Source: Aphis gossypii
Taxonomy: Eukaryota > Arthropoda > Insecta > Hemiptera > Aphididae
Direction: 5' to 3'
DNA: 64,000 nucleotides
NCBI RefSeq assembly: GCF_020184175.1
Contig: NC_065531.1
Span: 67,798,604-67,862,603 of the forward strand
The notes beneath the pieces are model-generated. The model worked only from the letters and a program-made list of their open reading frames with translations, was not told the DNA's origin and did no database searches. The position numbers were made by a program, and so were the translations under genes. Below, in pieces: positions 27,801 to 41,800 of this stretch. Position 1 is the first letter of the stretch, and each line of letters opens with the position of its first letter.

Positions 27801-28740
27801 CGGTAATTTTTTTTTTTTAAATATCATCATTTAGGTCGTCAAAAATAGCAGTAATTGACAGACGAATGATGTATAATAATGTCTAACCACGACGACCGTA
27901 AGAAATAATAAAATAATATTTAATATTATATTTTTATTTTTTTACCATTATGGTAATACAACATGATGATACCATGTCGTATTTATACTATAATATAATA
28001 TGGCATGTGTTCGAAGACATTTTATTATTATCAACTATATTTTAATATATCCAATAGTCGAATAAAAAAACAACGGCGCATGTTATGTCGTAACTCATCG
28101 TTAGCATTAATTGATTTCAACCATACGTGCCGTCGTCAATTGTAAAATTTTATGTATTACTCACACAATATGCAGAAGCCAGGTTGTTTTATTAGTATGG
28201 ATTTTGTGAAAATAAAAATTACAATTAATATTGTCTTAAATTAACAGCAGGTTCACAACGATCGACAGGTATTGCATTTCTATATTAAATTTGAATTTAT
28301 ACTGTAAGTGAATACGTAGTAATAATTTTTTATAAACTCATTATTATTATTTATTTTTGAGTAGGTACTTAATATAATAAATAATAATTAAGAACAATTA
28401 ATGCATAAAGGAATTTACTAAGAATAAAACAAACTTTGTTCAATTTTAGAATTTTAACTACACAGATACCCGTAATTACTAAGGAAAAATAACGCGATCC
28501 AAAATAATATCCAAATTAATATCATTTTCATTTTCTTCAAATAGATAGTTACAAATTATAATACGTTTTAAAATGGAAAAGTAGTAATTAGTTTTAAAAG
28601 CCTCTCTATTTCACGTTTCCCGTTCGACAGTTTAAATAATTAATGACAATTACTATTACCTTAGGTCCGGTTACTATTATATTTTCGTTCCGCTCAACGC
28701 TGCAAGTTAGACAATTATCATACCCGAGGTTAGGTCACTA

Positions 28741-28766
28741 TATTATTATTATTATTATTATTATTA
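28741..28766. repeat. ATT microsatellite
   Basis: About nine tandem TTA/ATT units, read directly. Confidence 0.85.
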
Positions 28767-29807
28767 CTTTACTACCGACAAAATAATATAATATAATATT
28801 CAATTAACCGCGCGGCGTTGAAAAATGTTATTTCATATCGCCGAATATCGACAGAACAAAACATTCGATATTAAATATTCCTACTACCTACTTATATAAA
28901 TTATTTGATTGTAGAACCCCCGCGCGTACGGTTTTGTACACGGAGCGTGCATACAATTACTTGAGTTGTATTTATTTTTCGAAATTAATTTGCTTTTCTC
29001 GGTTTCTGTACCTCTATATTATTATTACTTTTATATTTATATATATATACTTATGTAATTACGTCCTTTGTGGTTTCTTCATTGATTGTAATACACACAT
29101 ACGTTCACACACACACTACACAATATACTTGACAGACACGCGCATCCAACTGCAGTGCACGTACCGCCGGCAGATATAGATAGGTACCCTTAATGACGTT
29201 TGCGGCGCTTCTAAACAACGCTATATTATAGTGATGGCAATGCCAAATCCGTCCGAGTGATATATCCGGATGTCGTGGACCGGAATTTCGTGAGATGGTA
29301 CAGCGTGTATGTACGCGAGTGTACCGATTCATCAAATGATATATCATATTATTGTATTATATATTACTACTATTATTATAACACGAAATTACATTGCCGG
29401 CCGCCGTGACACGTTGCCCTTATGACACGATTACCGGACCGGTTTTTCGTCTGCATTACCACTTTTACACAAACCCATTACACACTATATATATATATAA
29501 AATACAATATTTTATTATAGTATTACATTGCCGACGATATGGATAGCGAAAACGAACTACTACACACATATTACGGATTTTTTTTTTACATTATTATTAT
29601 TATTATTATTTTATTTTCTCCAGTTAACTGCATCTGAGAATAAACAAGGAAATGCGTAATCGAAACGAGACGGTACAGTATGCATAGCGTGTGTACTGTG
29701 TATTTCAAAAAAAAAAAAAAACGGGAACCGGATTTATCCAGAATGATATTGGTACAAAAAAAAATAATGTCCAAGTCACAATTACGGATCGGTGACCATC
29801 GTCGCGG

Positions 29808-29868
29808 TATAAGTAGTACACACCACGACCAGTTTCGTCGGGTTAATCTTCCATCGCGCCACCGCGGG
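29808..29868 (+). promoter_or_regulatory. weak candidate promoter and short leader exon
   Basis: GGTATAAGTAG (TATAAG at 29808-29813) is followed by CCAGTTTCGTC, whose adenine is at 29831. About 37 bases later comes a possible donor CGG|GTAATA. The TATA-to-initiator distance of 23 bases is shorter than the usual 26-31, so this is weaker than the 23.4 kb promoter. It could serve the candidate exon at 35851. That link is speculation. Confidence 0.2.
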
Positions 29869-32800
29869 TAATATTTTAATATTATGTGATATCATAATAT
29901 TGTTCTGTTGTACGATGCGGAAACTGTTTTGGATTCGAAGAAATGCATAGTAATCGTGTGGGTACCTAAAATATTCGTAACAACAAACGATGAGTGTTGT
30001 AATAAGAATTGAATTTTTTTTTAATTTACATTGACGCCCAGAAGCGAGAAATATTACAGATTGGTTTTGTATGATATTTTAGAAGTCAACAGCCGACTGC
30101 CGAGTCGTGGTTGATCACTGAACAAAACGGAATATCGTTGTTATGTATGCGCAGGTATTTATATTTACCTACCATTTATTGAAATTTTGCCAAACTGTAA
30201 ACAGAAAATCATTACTATTTGGTGTGGTCAAGTAGACGATACTCAGAAATGTGCAGGTAATCGATGATTGAGGACCAATGGGAAGAATAGATTTTAAATT
30301 CCCCATATATTATATTTTATTATAAGTGGTTGACTCTAACTATCATGTCTCTAAATTTAAATTGAATGTATTCCTATAAAGAGGACATATTAATGGGAAA
30401 ATCGTGGTTTTCGAGAATGGAAATCGCCAATTGGTGAAATATCTTCGCTCGTAAAATGCAATGTTTATTTTGTATACGCATAAACCTAGATACCCATATG
30501 ACCATAATATTATACTTCCCCAGATACATACGAAGAAAACACAAGCAATTAAATTAATAAAAATAATATTTAACAAGTCTTAAATATTTAATTCTGAAAT
30601 AAGATATGTCAGTCTAAGTAGTCTAACTGATGGAATCAAAATTAATTCTATTAGTGACTCGTTCACAACGTTTCGTAGAAAAATAATTATTTTATATTTC
30701 ATCAAGCAAAGATTGAGTAATGTAATGCAAAATCATGCTTCGGACGTATTTTCTAAATATGTGAAAATATGACTTAATAACCCTTAATTATATACATTAT
30801 GTAATAATCTTAAATAATAATATATGATTAAAGGCAAAACAAACTTCTGCAATAATTAAGTTAAAGTTAATATTGTATTAGCAATCTAAACACCAACGAG
30901 TATATATCCGTGAAGATAATTAGTACCTATTTTATTTAACAACGTACAATGAATATATAGGTAATGGTATGTATTCACACATAATTTAATTACCTCCACA
31001 TAATACACTTCCTTCGGATGTTGTGGTTTTGAGAATAATTTTTCTATAAAATTGTACCTAACTATAAATAAATAATGTGTTTTTAAATAATTTTAACAGA
31101 CAATTAATTTACTCACAAACCAACTGTAATATTTATAATTTTGTATAATTGAATATTATGTAAAATAAGTAATAATATATATTTCTTGTTGTTTACTTCA
31201 ATCATATACCTAATAATCTATTCAAAAATTTTAATTTGTTAATAAAAAAAATTAATATATCAACTAAAATATTATATTACGCTTTAAATTTTGAAAACTT
31301 ATTCGACACATGATTGCTAAACGTAACGATTTACGATTTAGGGTACATGGTGAACAGTTTCAGTATGATCTATTATTATGTATTCGAACGATGAAGATTT
31401 CGGTCGGTAATTATATTTATGGTTCGAGTCGTTTTTATGTTATGAGGTGATAAAACATTAAGTAGGTACGTTTTAATTTTTAATATCGAGTCTATAATAA
31501 TAAGTACACGGAACTGAAAATGGAACAACTATTATAAAAATAATAAAAATAATTATAGCCAATCGCACTACTCGAATACGGAATACTGTTTGTATATTTT
31601 ATATTTTCTGAGATGCGCGTGGCATACAAATTATAACCGTTCGATATGAATACATCTTGACTTGTTCTTTTAAAAATCACACTTGAAGTTTTGGGCAAAT
31701 TAAACTATTAAATTATAAACTAGGTACTTTATTTCATAAAAAAGCGTGAAATGATTCATAGTATCATAGGACTAAGAACTTATTATTATTTAATTTATTA
31801 GGAAAATAATCTTACACTAAACTTAATACAGTTTAAAAAATCATTTTTAAAAATTAAATAAAAATGTTTTAGATTGCATCATTTATTCTCCTAAGTTATC
31901 AAATAATACCAATTCTAGAGACTAGAGTGGTTTTTGGGATTAATTTAAAAAAAAAAAAGAAAAAAATATATATATACACATAATATATTTGTTTGAAATC
32001 TGGTTTTGTAAACTAGCACGTTTTTTTGTCGTTTGCGTGTTTGTAAACACACAAGTATTTTCTAATTTGAATTTCGATGAGATCTATTCAAACAAGTTTT
32101 GTTCAATAGGAACTTGCTATACAAAAAATAGCCTCATTTGAAAATAAATTATTCCCAGTACCTACTGTATTTAATTCTAATTTGTATTCTAAATTTTTTT
32201 CAGAAATATCAATTAAAGTATACGTATGATAACAATTCAAATTAAAAATATGTTTATTCATAAACTTAGAAAATTGAATACCAATCAACATTCTAAAAAA
32301 TTATTTAAAAAATATGTTGGTACTTTTATGTGACTTGTGAATACAAACGTTATTAAAATAAAGCATATTCTATAAAAACCTACTGTATACCTAATATTAG
32401 GTAGGTATCAATATTCTAAAGTCTATTTTTAAAGTTTTTTTTTTTTACTATTTTTATGGTTTAAATTGTATATTAAAAAAAAAAATATTCTGAGATTGTA
32501 TAAAATAGGTTCAAAAATTGAAATAATATAGAAAATAATTTACTGTGTTCCAAATCATAACACAAATATTTATTTTTTAAATTTTATTTAAATAAGTAAA
32601 TTATAAAACACTATTGTTTATTATTGTCATTATGTTTTGTTAATTTTCATAAATCTCATTTAGGTTCACATAGATATTCATTTTTGTTCAAAAGTTTGTC
32701 TAAAATAAAAACCGATAGCATTTTGAGAACTGTTAAAGTTTATAGAATGAACAGAAGAAAAATATTTTATAAGCCAGAGGGTTTAGTATAAATAACATTT

Positions 32801-35800
32801 ATCAATTGTCTAATCTCATGTATAGAATAACTTTTACAGTGATAGTAATTGAAGATTTTCGTGAATGTGCCCGGAGATGTCCTAATCCAGTTCAACAGTG
32901 TAAAGAAATATCACGCTGTGATATTATGGTTTTGTATTGATCTAATGAAATATTGCTCATAGCATCACGAGTCACAACTATTATAACAAAAGTGTAAATA
33001 GTAATTTGGTGGTTTGTATTATTTATTTTATAGTTTTTCTTTTTTATCGTTTCGTGAAAAAAATAGAAACCAAGCCATTGGCATTTCATTATTTAATCAG
33101 ATCCTTAATTTAGCCATAATTAGCCAGTAGGGATGTCAATATTTACGTTTATATACATCTACATTTTTCAAACAGATTCGTGATTTTTATTCCCTTCACA
33201 AATATTATGGTTTTTAAAGTACCTATAACTTTCTACAATTTGACGTGTACATTTTAATTAAAAATAAACATAGACTATGCTCCACTTATAATGTAATGAT
33301 TTCAAATACCGGAGAAAATGTAGGTATACATGTATACTTTTATTAATAATATTTTGTTTTCATACAAAAGAAATACAGTTGTATACTGTATACTTTTAAT
33401 TAGTGATTATTAGTTAATTAACAACAGATAGAAAAGTATATATTATAGATACCTACATTTTTTTTTAGACTACTGTAATTGGAATTTGTTTGGAAATAAG
33501 TTGAACTGGTCGTACAAGAATGTATAGCACATTACATGGGAAAAGAATTATTTTATAAAAGAATACTATATGTGTTTATATATATTTAAATAGTTATGAA
33601 AATTGAACTTTAATAATAGTAGTAAAACATTAACAATATTCACTTGTATGAAGTTAAATTTTAAACAGATTATTAATTTATGAATATGTTTTTATGCAAT
33701 GAGTTTGCATGGATATAGACTGTAATAAATAAACCATTCTTTTATAAAGAATTTTTAATAATAATAAAAACAAAAACTGTTTGTTTATATTTTTATGCTA
33801 CATTAATTTTTTCGATGGTTTTCATTATGAATTATTATTAAACGACCATTATTCACTATAGATTCTATCGTTGTTAGTGTTATTACTTATTGGTAAAAAA
33901 ATGAAAATAATAAAACAAAATTAATTTAGTGGATAAATAGTTTAATTTAAAGATGGCTTTTCAAAAAAAAAAAATTTAAAAATCAAGTATATAATTTACT
34001 TTAACCTATAGACATAATTATGTATAGTATATAAATTAAAATGTATTTTGAATTTCAGTGAAATTTTAAGTATCTACATTCACAAATACAAATCCTATTC
34101 ATATTTTAGCCTGTATAATAAATGTGTTTAGAAATCAAAGATAACCATTTTATTATTATTTGCCAGTAAACAAATTAGATGTTTGACGCTCTGCAATAGG
34201 TATGTAATACTATAATGTACATCATACAATATGATAGTTGTATCAAAAATGTGTAATTAATGAAATGTATTAGTAAGTTATAGTTAAAATTCGTTTTAAT
34301 TTTGTAAGTACATGTATTCTTCGAATAACTGTTATTAAACTAAATTAAATACCCAAATAGGCATGTAAAAAAAAACCCATTATTATTTATTATATATTAT
34401 TACCGTCAGTTATATTTTAAGGGATTTACGTGGGCGTGAGATTAAAAATATATTTGAGAACAAAAAAATGCCCAAAAGCGACTACAGTGCCGTTGAATAC
34501 ACAGTTATTAATTATTACGATCACTGGGAAACTAATTGTTTCAAAAATCTTCCGTTCGAATTTACTGCGCTTGTGTGTAAAAATATGTAAATACCAAATT
34601 ACGTATAGAACCGGTTCCGGCACGGGGTCAAGCCTTGACCGAGTGCTAACATGCTTATAACATGCTTAAGTTATACAATGCACCGTATCACGGGAATATT
34701 ATAATATTATAATCGACTAGTGGTGGATAATAACATAATATGGTGGGCCGCAATAAGGTATCACCGGAAGAATAGTAAATTAATGTGAGCATTGCGACGA
34801 AACAAATTTTGGGCGCCCGTCTCGAGATAGAAATAATTTTGACGTTGACGTCTCATTATACGCGTTTAATGTATTATCGCTTTCATGTATTTTTTTTTCC
34901 ACCGCCGATATTGATTCCTAGTATACGTACACCTAAGCAATATCTCCGTCCGTATCAGTGGACAATCGTTTATAGTTATTAACTTGTCAAATAGCGCTCT
35001 CATCCGTACCACTTTGGGTCACTGTTGCGGAATGTGTGTGAGAAGGAGTTCGCAGTCAGTGACGGCAGAAGACTCCTACTTTTCACGATCAGCCGACCAA
35101 GACCACGCTGACAGACGCATCTGGACATCTCTTTTATTTAATTTATGTCGTATATTTAAAATCGTTCACTCGAGTAAACTATTAAATTGAACTCCCCGTC
35201 CAGTGGTAGGGTAGGTACTTGTATAATTAGCGGAAGTACAAAAATAAAAAAAAATAAAAAAATAAAAATGGAGCACATACCTATTACATATGATATAGAT
35301 TTACTTTCTTGACATTAATCTGCTATATATACGTAGTTGGCAGGTCTATTCGTGATGGATATAATTCTATATGCAAAAACTTTTTTGATTTCCGTCTAAC
35401 GTAGATAGTCGCACACACAGCTATAAAATGTCGAAATAAAAGTTCTGTGTGAAAAAAAACAATTTGTAATCTTAAATAAATTATTTTACTAATAAGAAAG
35501 AACGATTGTGGTGTTAAATTAAAAAAAAAAAATCGAAAGCTGTATGTTAATAAGGTTAAATAATTTTATCAGTATTTAATTGAAATCAAAGTCAAGATTG
35601 CCACATTGCAACGTGTAAAATGAGTTTAATATTTTATTAACGTTAATAAATTAGATTTGGTTATTTATTAACGATAATTATTAATTAGTATAATACAATT
35701 GGTTATTAAGCTAATATTTTTTGGCTAGTATAAAATATCACGATCTCATTTATAATTAAATATTTCGCACCTATATCACGTACCGCCTATATTAATAATA

Positions 35801-35850
35801 TTACCTGAATAATTTGTGTTTTAAATTCTAATCGACGTATCTCGTTTCAG
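29869..35850. other. AT-rich DNA without a recognised gene
   Basis: Most of this stretch is low-complexity AT-rich sequence. A GC-richer patch at 34.98-35.20 kb is open in one plus frame for 68 codons, and partly open in two other frames, so the coding frame cannot be decided. No family motif is visible in any of them. Confidence 0.5.
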
Positions 35851-35891
35851 ACGTTCGGTGGCGGGAGGAGGGTAAACGATCAAAATGGACG
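35851..35891 (+). CDS. candidate start-codon exon (leader plus ATG GAC G)
   Basis: A good acceptor, TCTCGTTTCAG, is followed by 34 leader bases. Then comes an ATG in an ideal insect start context (CAAAATGG), two codons and one base, and the donor GTATGT. The coding part would be 35885-35891. The next exon is unknown: the strongest nearby acceptor (before 36295) gives MDALIVVGQLLVLNI and then a stop. A caution is that GGGAGGAGGGTAAACG here is nearly identical to part of the MITE-4 end at 57845-57860, so the segment may be a relic of that repeat family rather than an exon. Confidence 0.25.
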
Positions 35892-38800
35892 GTATGTTTA
35901 TGGCATCAATAACAATCAAATCCCGATTCAAGACCACATTAATTTCGGACAACAATTATATAACCACTCAACAACGAATGTGTATCCGAAATAACATATT
36001 ATGATATCTGCCAGCAATAATTGTTATAAATTTTATAAAATAATAGTTTTCGCACGAGTGTACGTAAAGATTGTTACAGAGTACCGCGTAGCTGGATACA
36101 CCCGATTGATTAAATGCGTTTGTTTCATTAAAATTGCACAAATACCAGCGACAACCGTTAAGCAGCAATAAAAAATAAATTAAATGAATCGAAAATTCCG
36201 AAAAGCAGTATAAAAAAAAAACAAATCCATTTATTCCTTACCTGTTGTATTAATGGTAGTTATCTATTACAATACGATTTAGTCTTTTTTGCAGCTCTCA
36301 TCGTTGTTGGGCAGTTACTCGTACTCAATATTTAGCCGCTGGTGTGGTCAGGTTTCAGACGGAAAATATCGAACAATCTGAAAACAACATAATATTATAT
36401 GAGTTATCAGTACAACCACATTAATAAATCAAACTACACATTTAGTAAGTCAATATGAATAAAAAATATATATTTTAAGAAGAAAAAGTACGTAAAAAAT
36501 ACTTTTTTTAGGAAGACGCGACTATAACTATAACTTAAAAATTTAGAATTTTTTTTGAATTTTACATTTTTTGCGTTACTGATTACTATTTTAACATCAG
36601 ACATGAACGTAGTAAAATATTTTGTGATTTTTTTATCTAACAGTAAATGCACAGTATATAATTAATAAATAAAATTGACTATCTATGTCTAAATAATCTT
36701 AATAAATTTAATATATAATTTAAACACTATTTCGTAGAAATATGTAAAAAAAAAAAATAAAACCAACTCAATACTTTGAATTAGAATATCTCAGTACGCG
36801 AGTTACCGTAGAATCAATATAGTAATATTATTATGTATAATAATATGCTTATGCCGTGAGGGGCTTACCTTACGGCGAGACCGGTACTGACATACTATGG
36901 CGTCCAAAAAATAATGTTGTGCACCTGAGCCTGTGCCAGCAGTGAGTTTAAACATTTTTGTAGGATTAATATCTTTACACCCATATTTTATTTATGGTTT
37001 TTTTTTTTCAACGATTTCGACTTAGAGTGTACAATATAACATTAAACTAACACCTGTTTTTTTTTCGAATGAGTTTGTATTTTGGCCACGTGTAGCCAGT
37101 TTTAATTTGAAGGTCGGGATTCAATGGATAGGTATAGGTTAGGGTGACCATATTTATCAAAAAAAAAAAAAGAATGAAGCAAATGATTTCGTTTAATTTT
37201 TTAAAAAAAACAAACCTCTTAAAATTGCTTGAAATTTAAAGATGTTTTTGAGTATAATACGTCATGCTCATGTTCATTGCTTACAGTATTTATTTATTAG
37301 AACTCGGAGACTTGAGTGTAAGAACTTTTTTTATTACTTATTGACTTCGATAATTCAATATTAAATTGTAAAACTATTTTTATGTATTTGTTTTGTGTCC
37401 TAATAGGTTATTTTTTTACGAACGTAATACTACAGAGATAACGGAATTATATTCCATATAAACGGGGTAAGAAGTGTCCTATAATATGAAGCATACGACG
37501 ATAATAGTGAATTTGGAATTTGGAATTTTTTAAATCGTAATGACTAATTTTTGGGTTAATTTATGTGGTTGGCCGCTGAAAATAATATTATACTCTTATA
37601 CACGCCTTATCCAGTAGCGAAACGTGTTCGTCGAGAAACCAATAATTATTGTTCTACACAGTTGTACTTGTACAACACACCAAACTAACGTGTTATTATA
37701 TTGTTTCATGGTGGTATAAAATAATGTTTGCGTATGAAATACGTCGCAAATTTGGACTCTAAATATTATTTATACGCATTATTCACTGTTTAATAGGTAT
37801 CCAATATTGAAACAAAATAACCGAAGACCTCTCCTTAACGATATTTATTTTTACCAGAAGGCAGTGTATTGCGTGATAATTATTATAATTATAATGATAA
37901 CCATCGATATTAAGAAAAATATCGAATACATTCACTGTATATTATAAACATCGTATTTTGAATGCCTATTAAATAATTTATTATTTAATTAATTTTCTTC
38001 TGGTAATTTATTATTTTAATGATGTGTTAACGTTTTAAAAATATTTGCGTCAAGTTAGATTAACCTCAAATAAATTGTTTTTTTTATCTAGTGCCAAAAT
38101 ATGAACGTTGAATTTTTCGTAACTTTACATACTTAGAACAGTGATTTCCACTAGATAATATAATTCTTGCATGTTTCTAGAACCAACTGTTTATTGGTGT
38201 ACAAAAAATTAAAAATTAAACCAAATCATATTATTATTATACCTATTATTTTAAACTGGCCTTTTGTAAGAGTTATTGGGTATCGGATAGTTGAAATAAT
38301 CTAAATCGAAACTGATTATTATGATTATAATATAAATTTATATCACGACAAAATACATAGAAGTTTTTAACTATGAAATTATAGGGCGGATACCAATAGA
38401 ATAAAATCTATAGCTCTATAATTTCTATAATCTATAATTTTAGCTGTTGCTAAAATTCAGTTGATAGTTGATAGGTACTATTTTTATTAATTTATTGTAT
38501 TTTTTTTTTCAATTATATTTTTATGAAATTTAAATTAAATTTGTAAAAAGGATAATTTTACCAAGAAATATTTCTCTTATAAAATCAATCGGTTAACGGG
38601 ATCAAAATTATCTGCACCAATGTGATTAAGTATAGATACATTAATGAAAAATCGATGTATGAGAGACGATGTCGCAATATTGTTATTAAACGAATATGAA
38701 ATAAAACGAGAGTTGAATAATTATTAAATAATAAATAATTTTATTATTGTGACGTTATTGAAATAATGAAACCATTAATGTCTGTTTAAATAATAAACGT

Positions 38801-41800
38801 ATTATAATATGTATTGCAAAAAAAACCTAAAACAATTGAAAAATAGCTCAGCTTAAAATCAATGTAATGTTGACGTCGAATATACGTAGTACACTTATGT
38901 ACTATAATACAGTAATTTCGATCGTTTCGTTGTTTAGTTACGAAATTAACTCGCGATATAAAGACGTACGCACTATGCTCAGCTATGTTGAAGATGTTCA
39001 GTTTTATGCGCACACTCGTATATAATAATGCATTATCATAACCACCATAGTTTTTTAGAATGGACATTTTTTAACGATTTACATGACACAAGTTTTGGCG
39101 CCGACCGAAGAAAATCGGATTTTCTGCGGATACGCGAGTTATGCACCTATACTATAATAATAGCCTGCCACTATAGCAAAACAATGGGACGTAAACACTG
39201 GCTGCAGGTCGATCACGACAGGTCGCTAACATTGGTATTGTACGCCGTATGTGGCGGTGTATGTATTGCACGGTATTAAATAAAAAAAACATTCATCACG
39301 TTTATCGTAAAAATAGATGGCCTCCTCCCGACAACGAATGCAACCGGAGGGTTGGCCACGAAAACGTTTAGATCTGATAACAAACGGACCGCTCGCGATA
39401 TTCTATTATGGCCATTTAAAACACCGACATAATATGTAGGTAATAATAAGTAGTTGATATACGAGAATACGTACAACATAATTTATTATAATAATAATAT
39501 ATACGAGTATAGGTTAGGTTAGGTTAGGTATAGGTGCGTAAGTCCGAATATGCAAGGCTGGGCATAATAACTAGTTAAAAAATTAGATTAATATTTAATT
39601 ACTAACTTAATAATGTTTTTTTTTTTTTTTAACTAACGTGATATCAATAACAAATCAAATTTTAATTTTAAGAAGTCAAGTCAATTTATTTTGTTTCATT
39701 TATTTTCAATCGTCTTGTTTCTATGTCAACAATTTCAGTTTGTTTTTTAACGACGAAAACCCTATAGACAAAGTACCAAGTAGTAAGGACCCATAATTAT
39801 AATATAAAAATTTGTTTGTTTATTATATTATATTTTCAAGTTAGTAATAAAATAAAGTAGGCTAGTGTTATGAATAAAAAAATCCTTTTGAACCTAATAA
39901 AATGTCAAAAACAAAAATTGTATAGTTATTAACGTACATAAACTTAATCTGAATGGCTTAAAAAATCGTTTACTCGCCTAGCTTTGCTCGAATGTATATT
40001 AATCGCCGCACTTTAGAAATAATAATTATTCTACGAATTGCGTAGGTACCTATTATAGGTATGCTGTTTAGTGTTTATAATGAATCTAGTGTATTATTAT
40101 ACAGTATTAGACATAGGTTTTTAATTTTATTTTCTCGGACGATTCTACGAACGAGGTCAGTTGAGGTTGACCACCATATGCGAATGATTTTTCGTTTTTA
40201 TTATTAATTAATTATTCGGTTTGTTGTCTAATAGATGTAAAATATATATAGGTACTCTGAAATTCTGTTCAGTGTGTACGCAGCGCCATAACGAGACACG
40301 TCAACGTGCATTATATTATTTTTCCCCCCCAAACGCGTGTATTAAACTATTCGATTGTTACAACTCGACTGTACAATGTCATAATTCATGATAAAATGTA
40401 CATATATTTTTTTTTTGTACATCGCGGTTCTGTAATATAGATCATTGTCTCGGCTAATAATTCGAAAATACGTTTCTACGACAATATGTATACGCGCCGC
40501 GTACCTATATGCCGATGCCAGACAGTCGCACCGTACGGCAAGGTCGTTCGTTTTCTACATTTTTACACCGAAACGCGCATAAATACGCATATATTGGGGA
40601 CAATGAACTTGAAATTGTTTCAAACAAATCTTGATGATGAACATGGTCGAAGTGAATATTATTATTTTAGATATCGCTATTGAAGTGATCCCTGATTGGA
40701 ATACTGAGAGCGGACGTGCGTTATAACGGTCTCGACGTGTCGATGAATATTAATATAATATACATTGACTAGCCCTCAAAAACAATGCAAGTCTAACAAG
40801 TTTCGCTATGGTTTTGGTTCTCAGCCACACATGTATGTGTGTCATTTCCATACAATCTATTAAAAGGTTTTTTTGACGACTTATTTTACACAATACACCA
40901 GTCGAGGACAAAAATGCATACAGATCGCGGCGTTACACACACCGATCGCGGTATTAATCGTATTCACATTTTATATTTTATTTATCAGTGGCCAGCTGAT
41001 AGTATAGGCACCAGCTATTAATCATCGTGCGCGCAATAATTGGACATTGCAGTTAAGAATCGTCTTAATGACATACAAAATTCGCAATTTCTCATTGATC
41101 AGACAATACTAAGAATATTATGCTTAATAACGATAGTATTAATGTGTACGACACAAGAAAGTCCCCGTATGAGGTCACAATAAAGAAATTATAATTGCGA
41201 TAGATTTCATTTGCCTACATATTATTTTGTACTTATGACTTATCCAATAGTCATCCGCGAAATCGTTAAAACCTAAATATTATTATTGTTATTGAATTAA
41301 GCCTGTAAAAATAATTTTTGGCAGAAGTTGCTGAATTATTACATTTTAAAACACTTCAGTTGTTTCCAAGAATCTATTAAAAAAATACAACTGTTATATC
41401 GAATTTAGCAACGTTTAGGAAAAAAAAATCATTATAAATGATCGAAGATCTGTTTCATTTTCTTTTCGCGCGTTATATTTGTCGTCATGTCCGTGCTCAT
41501 ATGTTATAACGGGAATCAGTAAACGAGACGTCACGGCATTTCAGTTATTATATTTTACTTTTTTTTTTTTACAACACAATATTATTATATATTCATCAGT
41601 ATATAAGTTATTAACAGATTTTTATTTTATCCATTAACGTGAGTGCATATTAATTTGCGAAATTCTATTTAAAATTAAGTTTAAGTTAATGATTTCACTA
41701 CAAACATTAAAAAAAAAAAAAATCTTCAAGGCGGTAAATTATCAATACGTTAATAATATATTTTAAAGTATCTATTGCACTTTGTGTATTAAATTAATAC

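Larger units (their letters stand above)
24738..29807. other. CpG-rich patches in AT-rich DNA, no joined gene
   Basis: Patches at about 24.8-25.2, 26.2-26.3, 27.1-27.8 and 28.8-29.8 kb are unusually rich in CpG and trinucleotide repeats such as GGC and CGT. In aphid-like genomes this is typical of promoters and 5' leaders. The open frames here are built on these repeats (alanine or aspartate runs) and show no conserved motif. I cannot assign the patches to a gene. Confidence 0.45.

Noticed and set aside
31415..31430. GGTTCGAGTCG resembling a tRNA B box
   Set aside because: No A box or acceptor stem at the right distance.
34984..35190. 68-codon plus-strand frame (MSNSALIRTTLGHCCGMCVR and on)
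   Set aside because: Two other frames over the same bases are similarly open, there is no clear donor, and no family is recognised.
37138..37162. TAGGGTGACCATATTT, resembling a DNA-transposon terminus
   Set aside because: No inverted partner or target duplication was found nearby.
39028..39479. Overlapping open frames on both strands (83 and 67 codons)
   Set aside because: No recognisable motif or splice signals; explained by a modest GC rise that removes stop codons.
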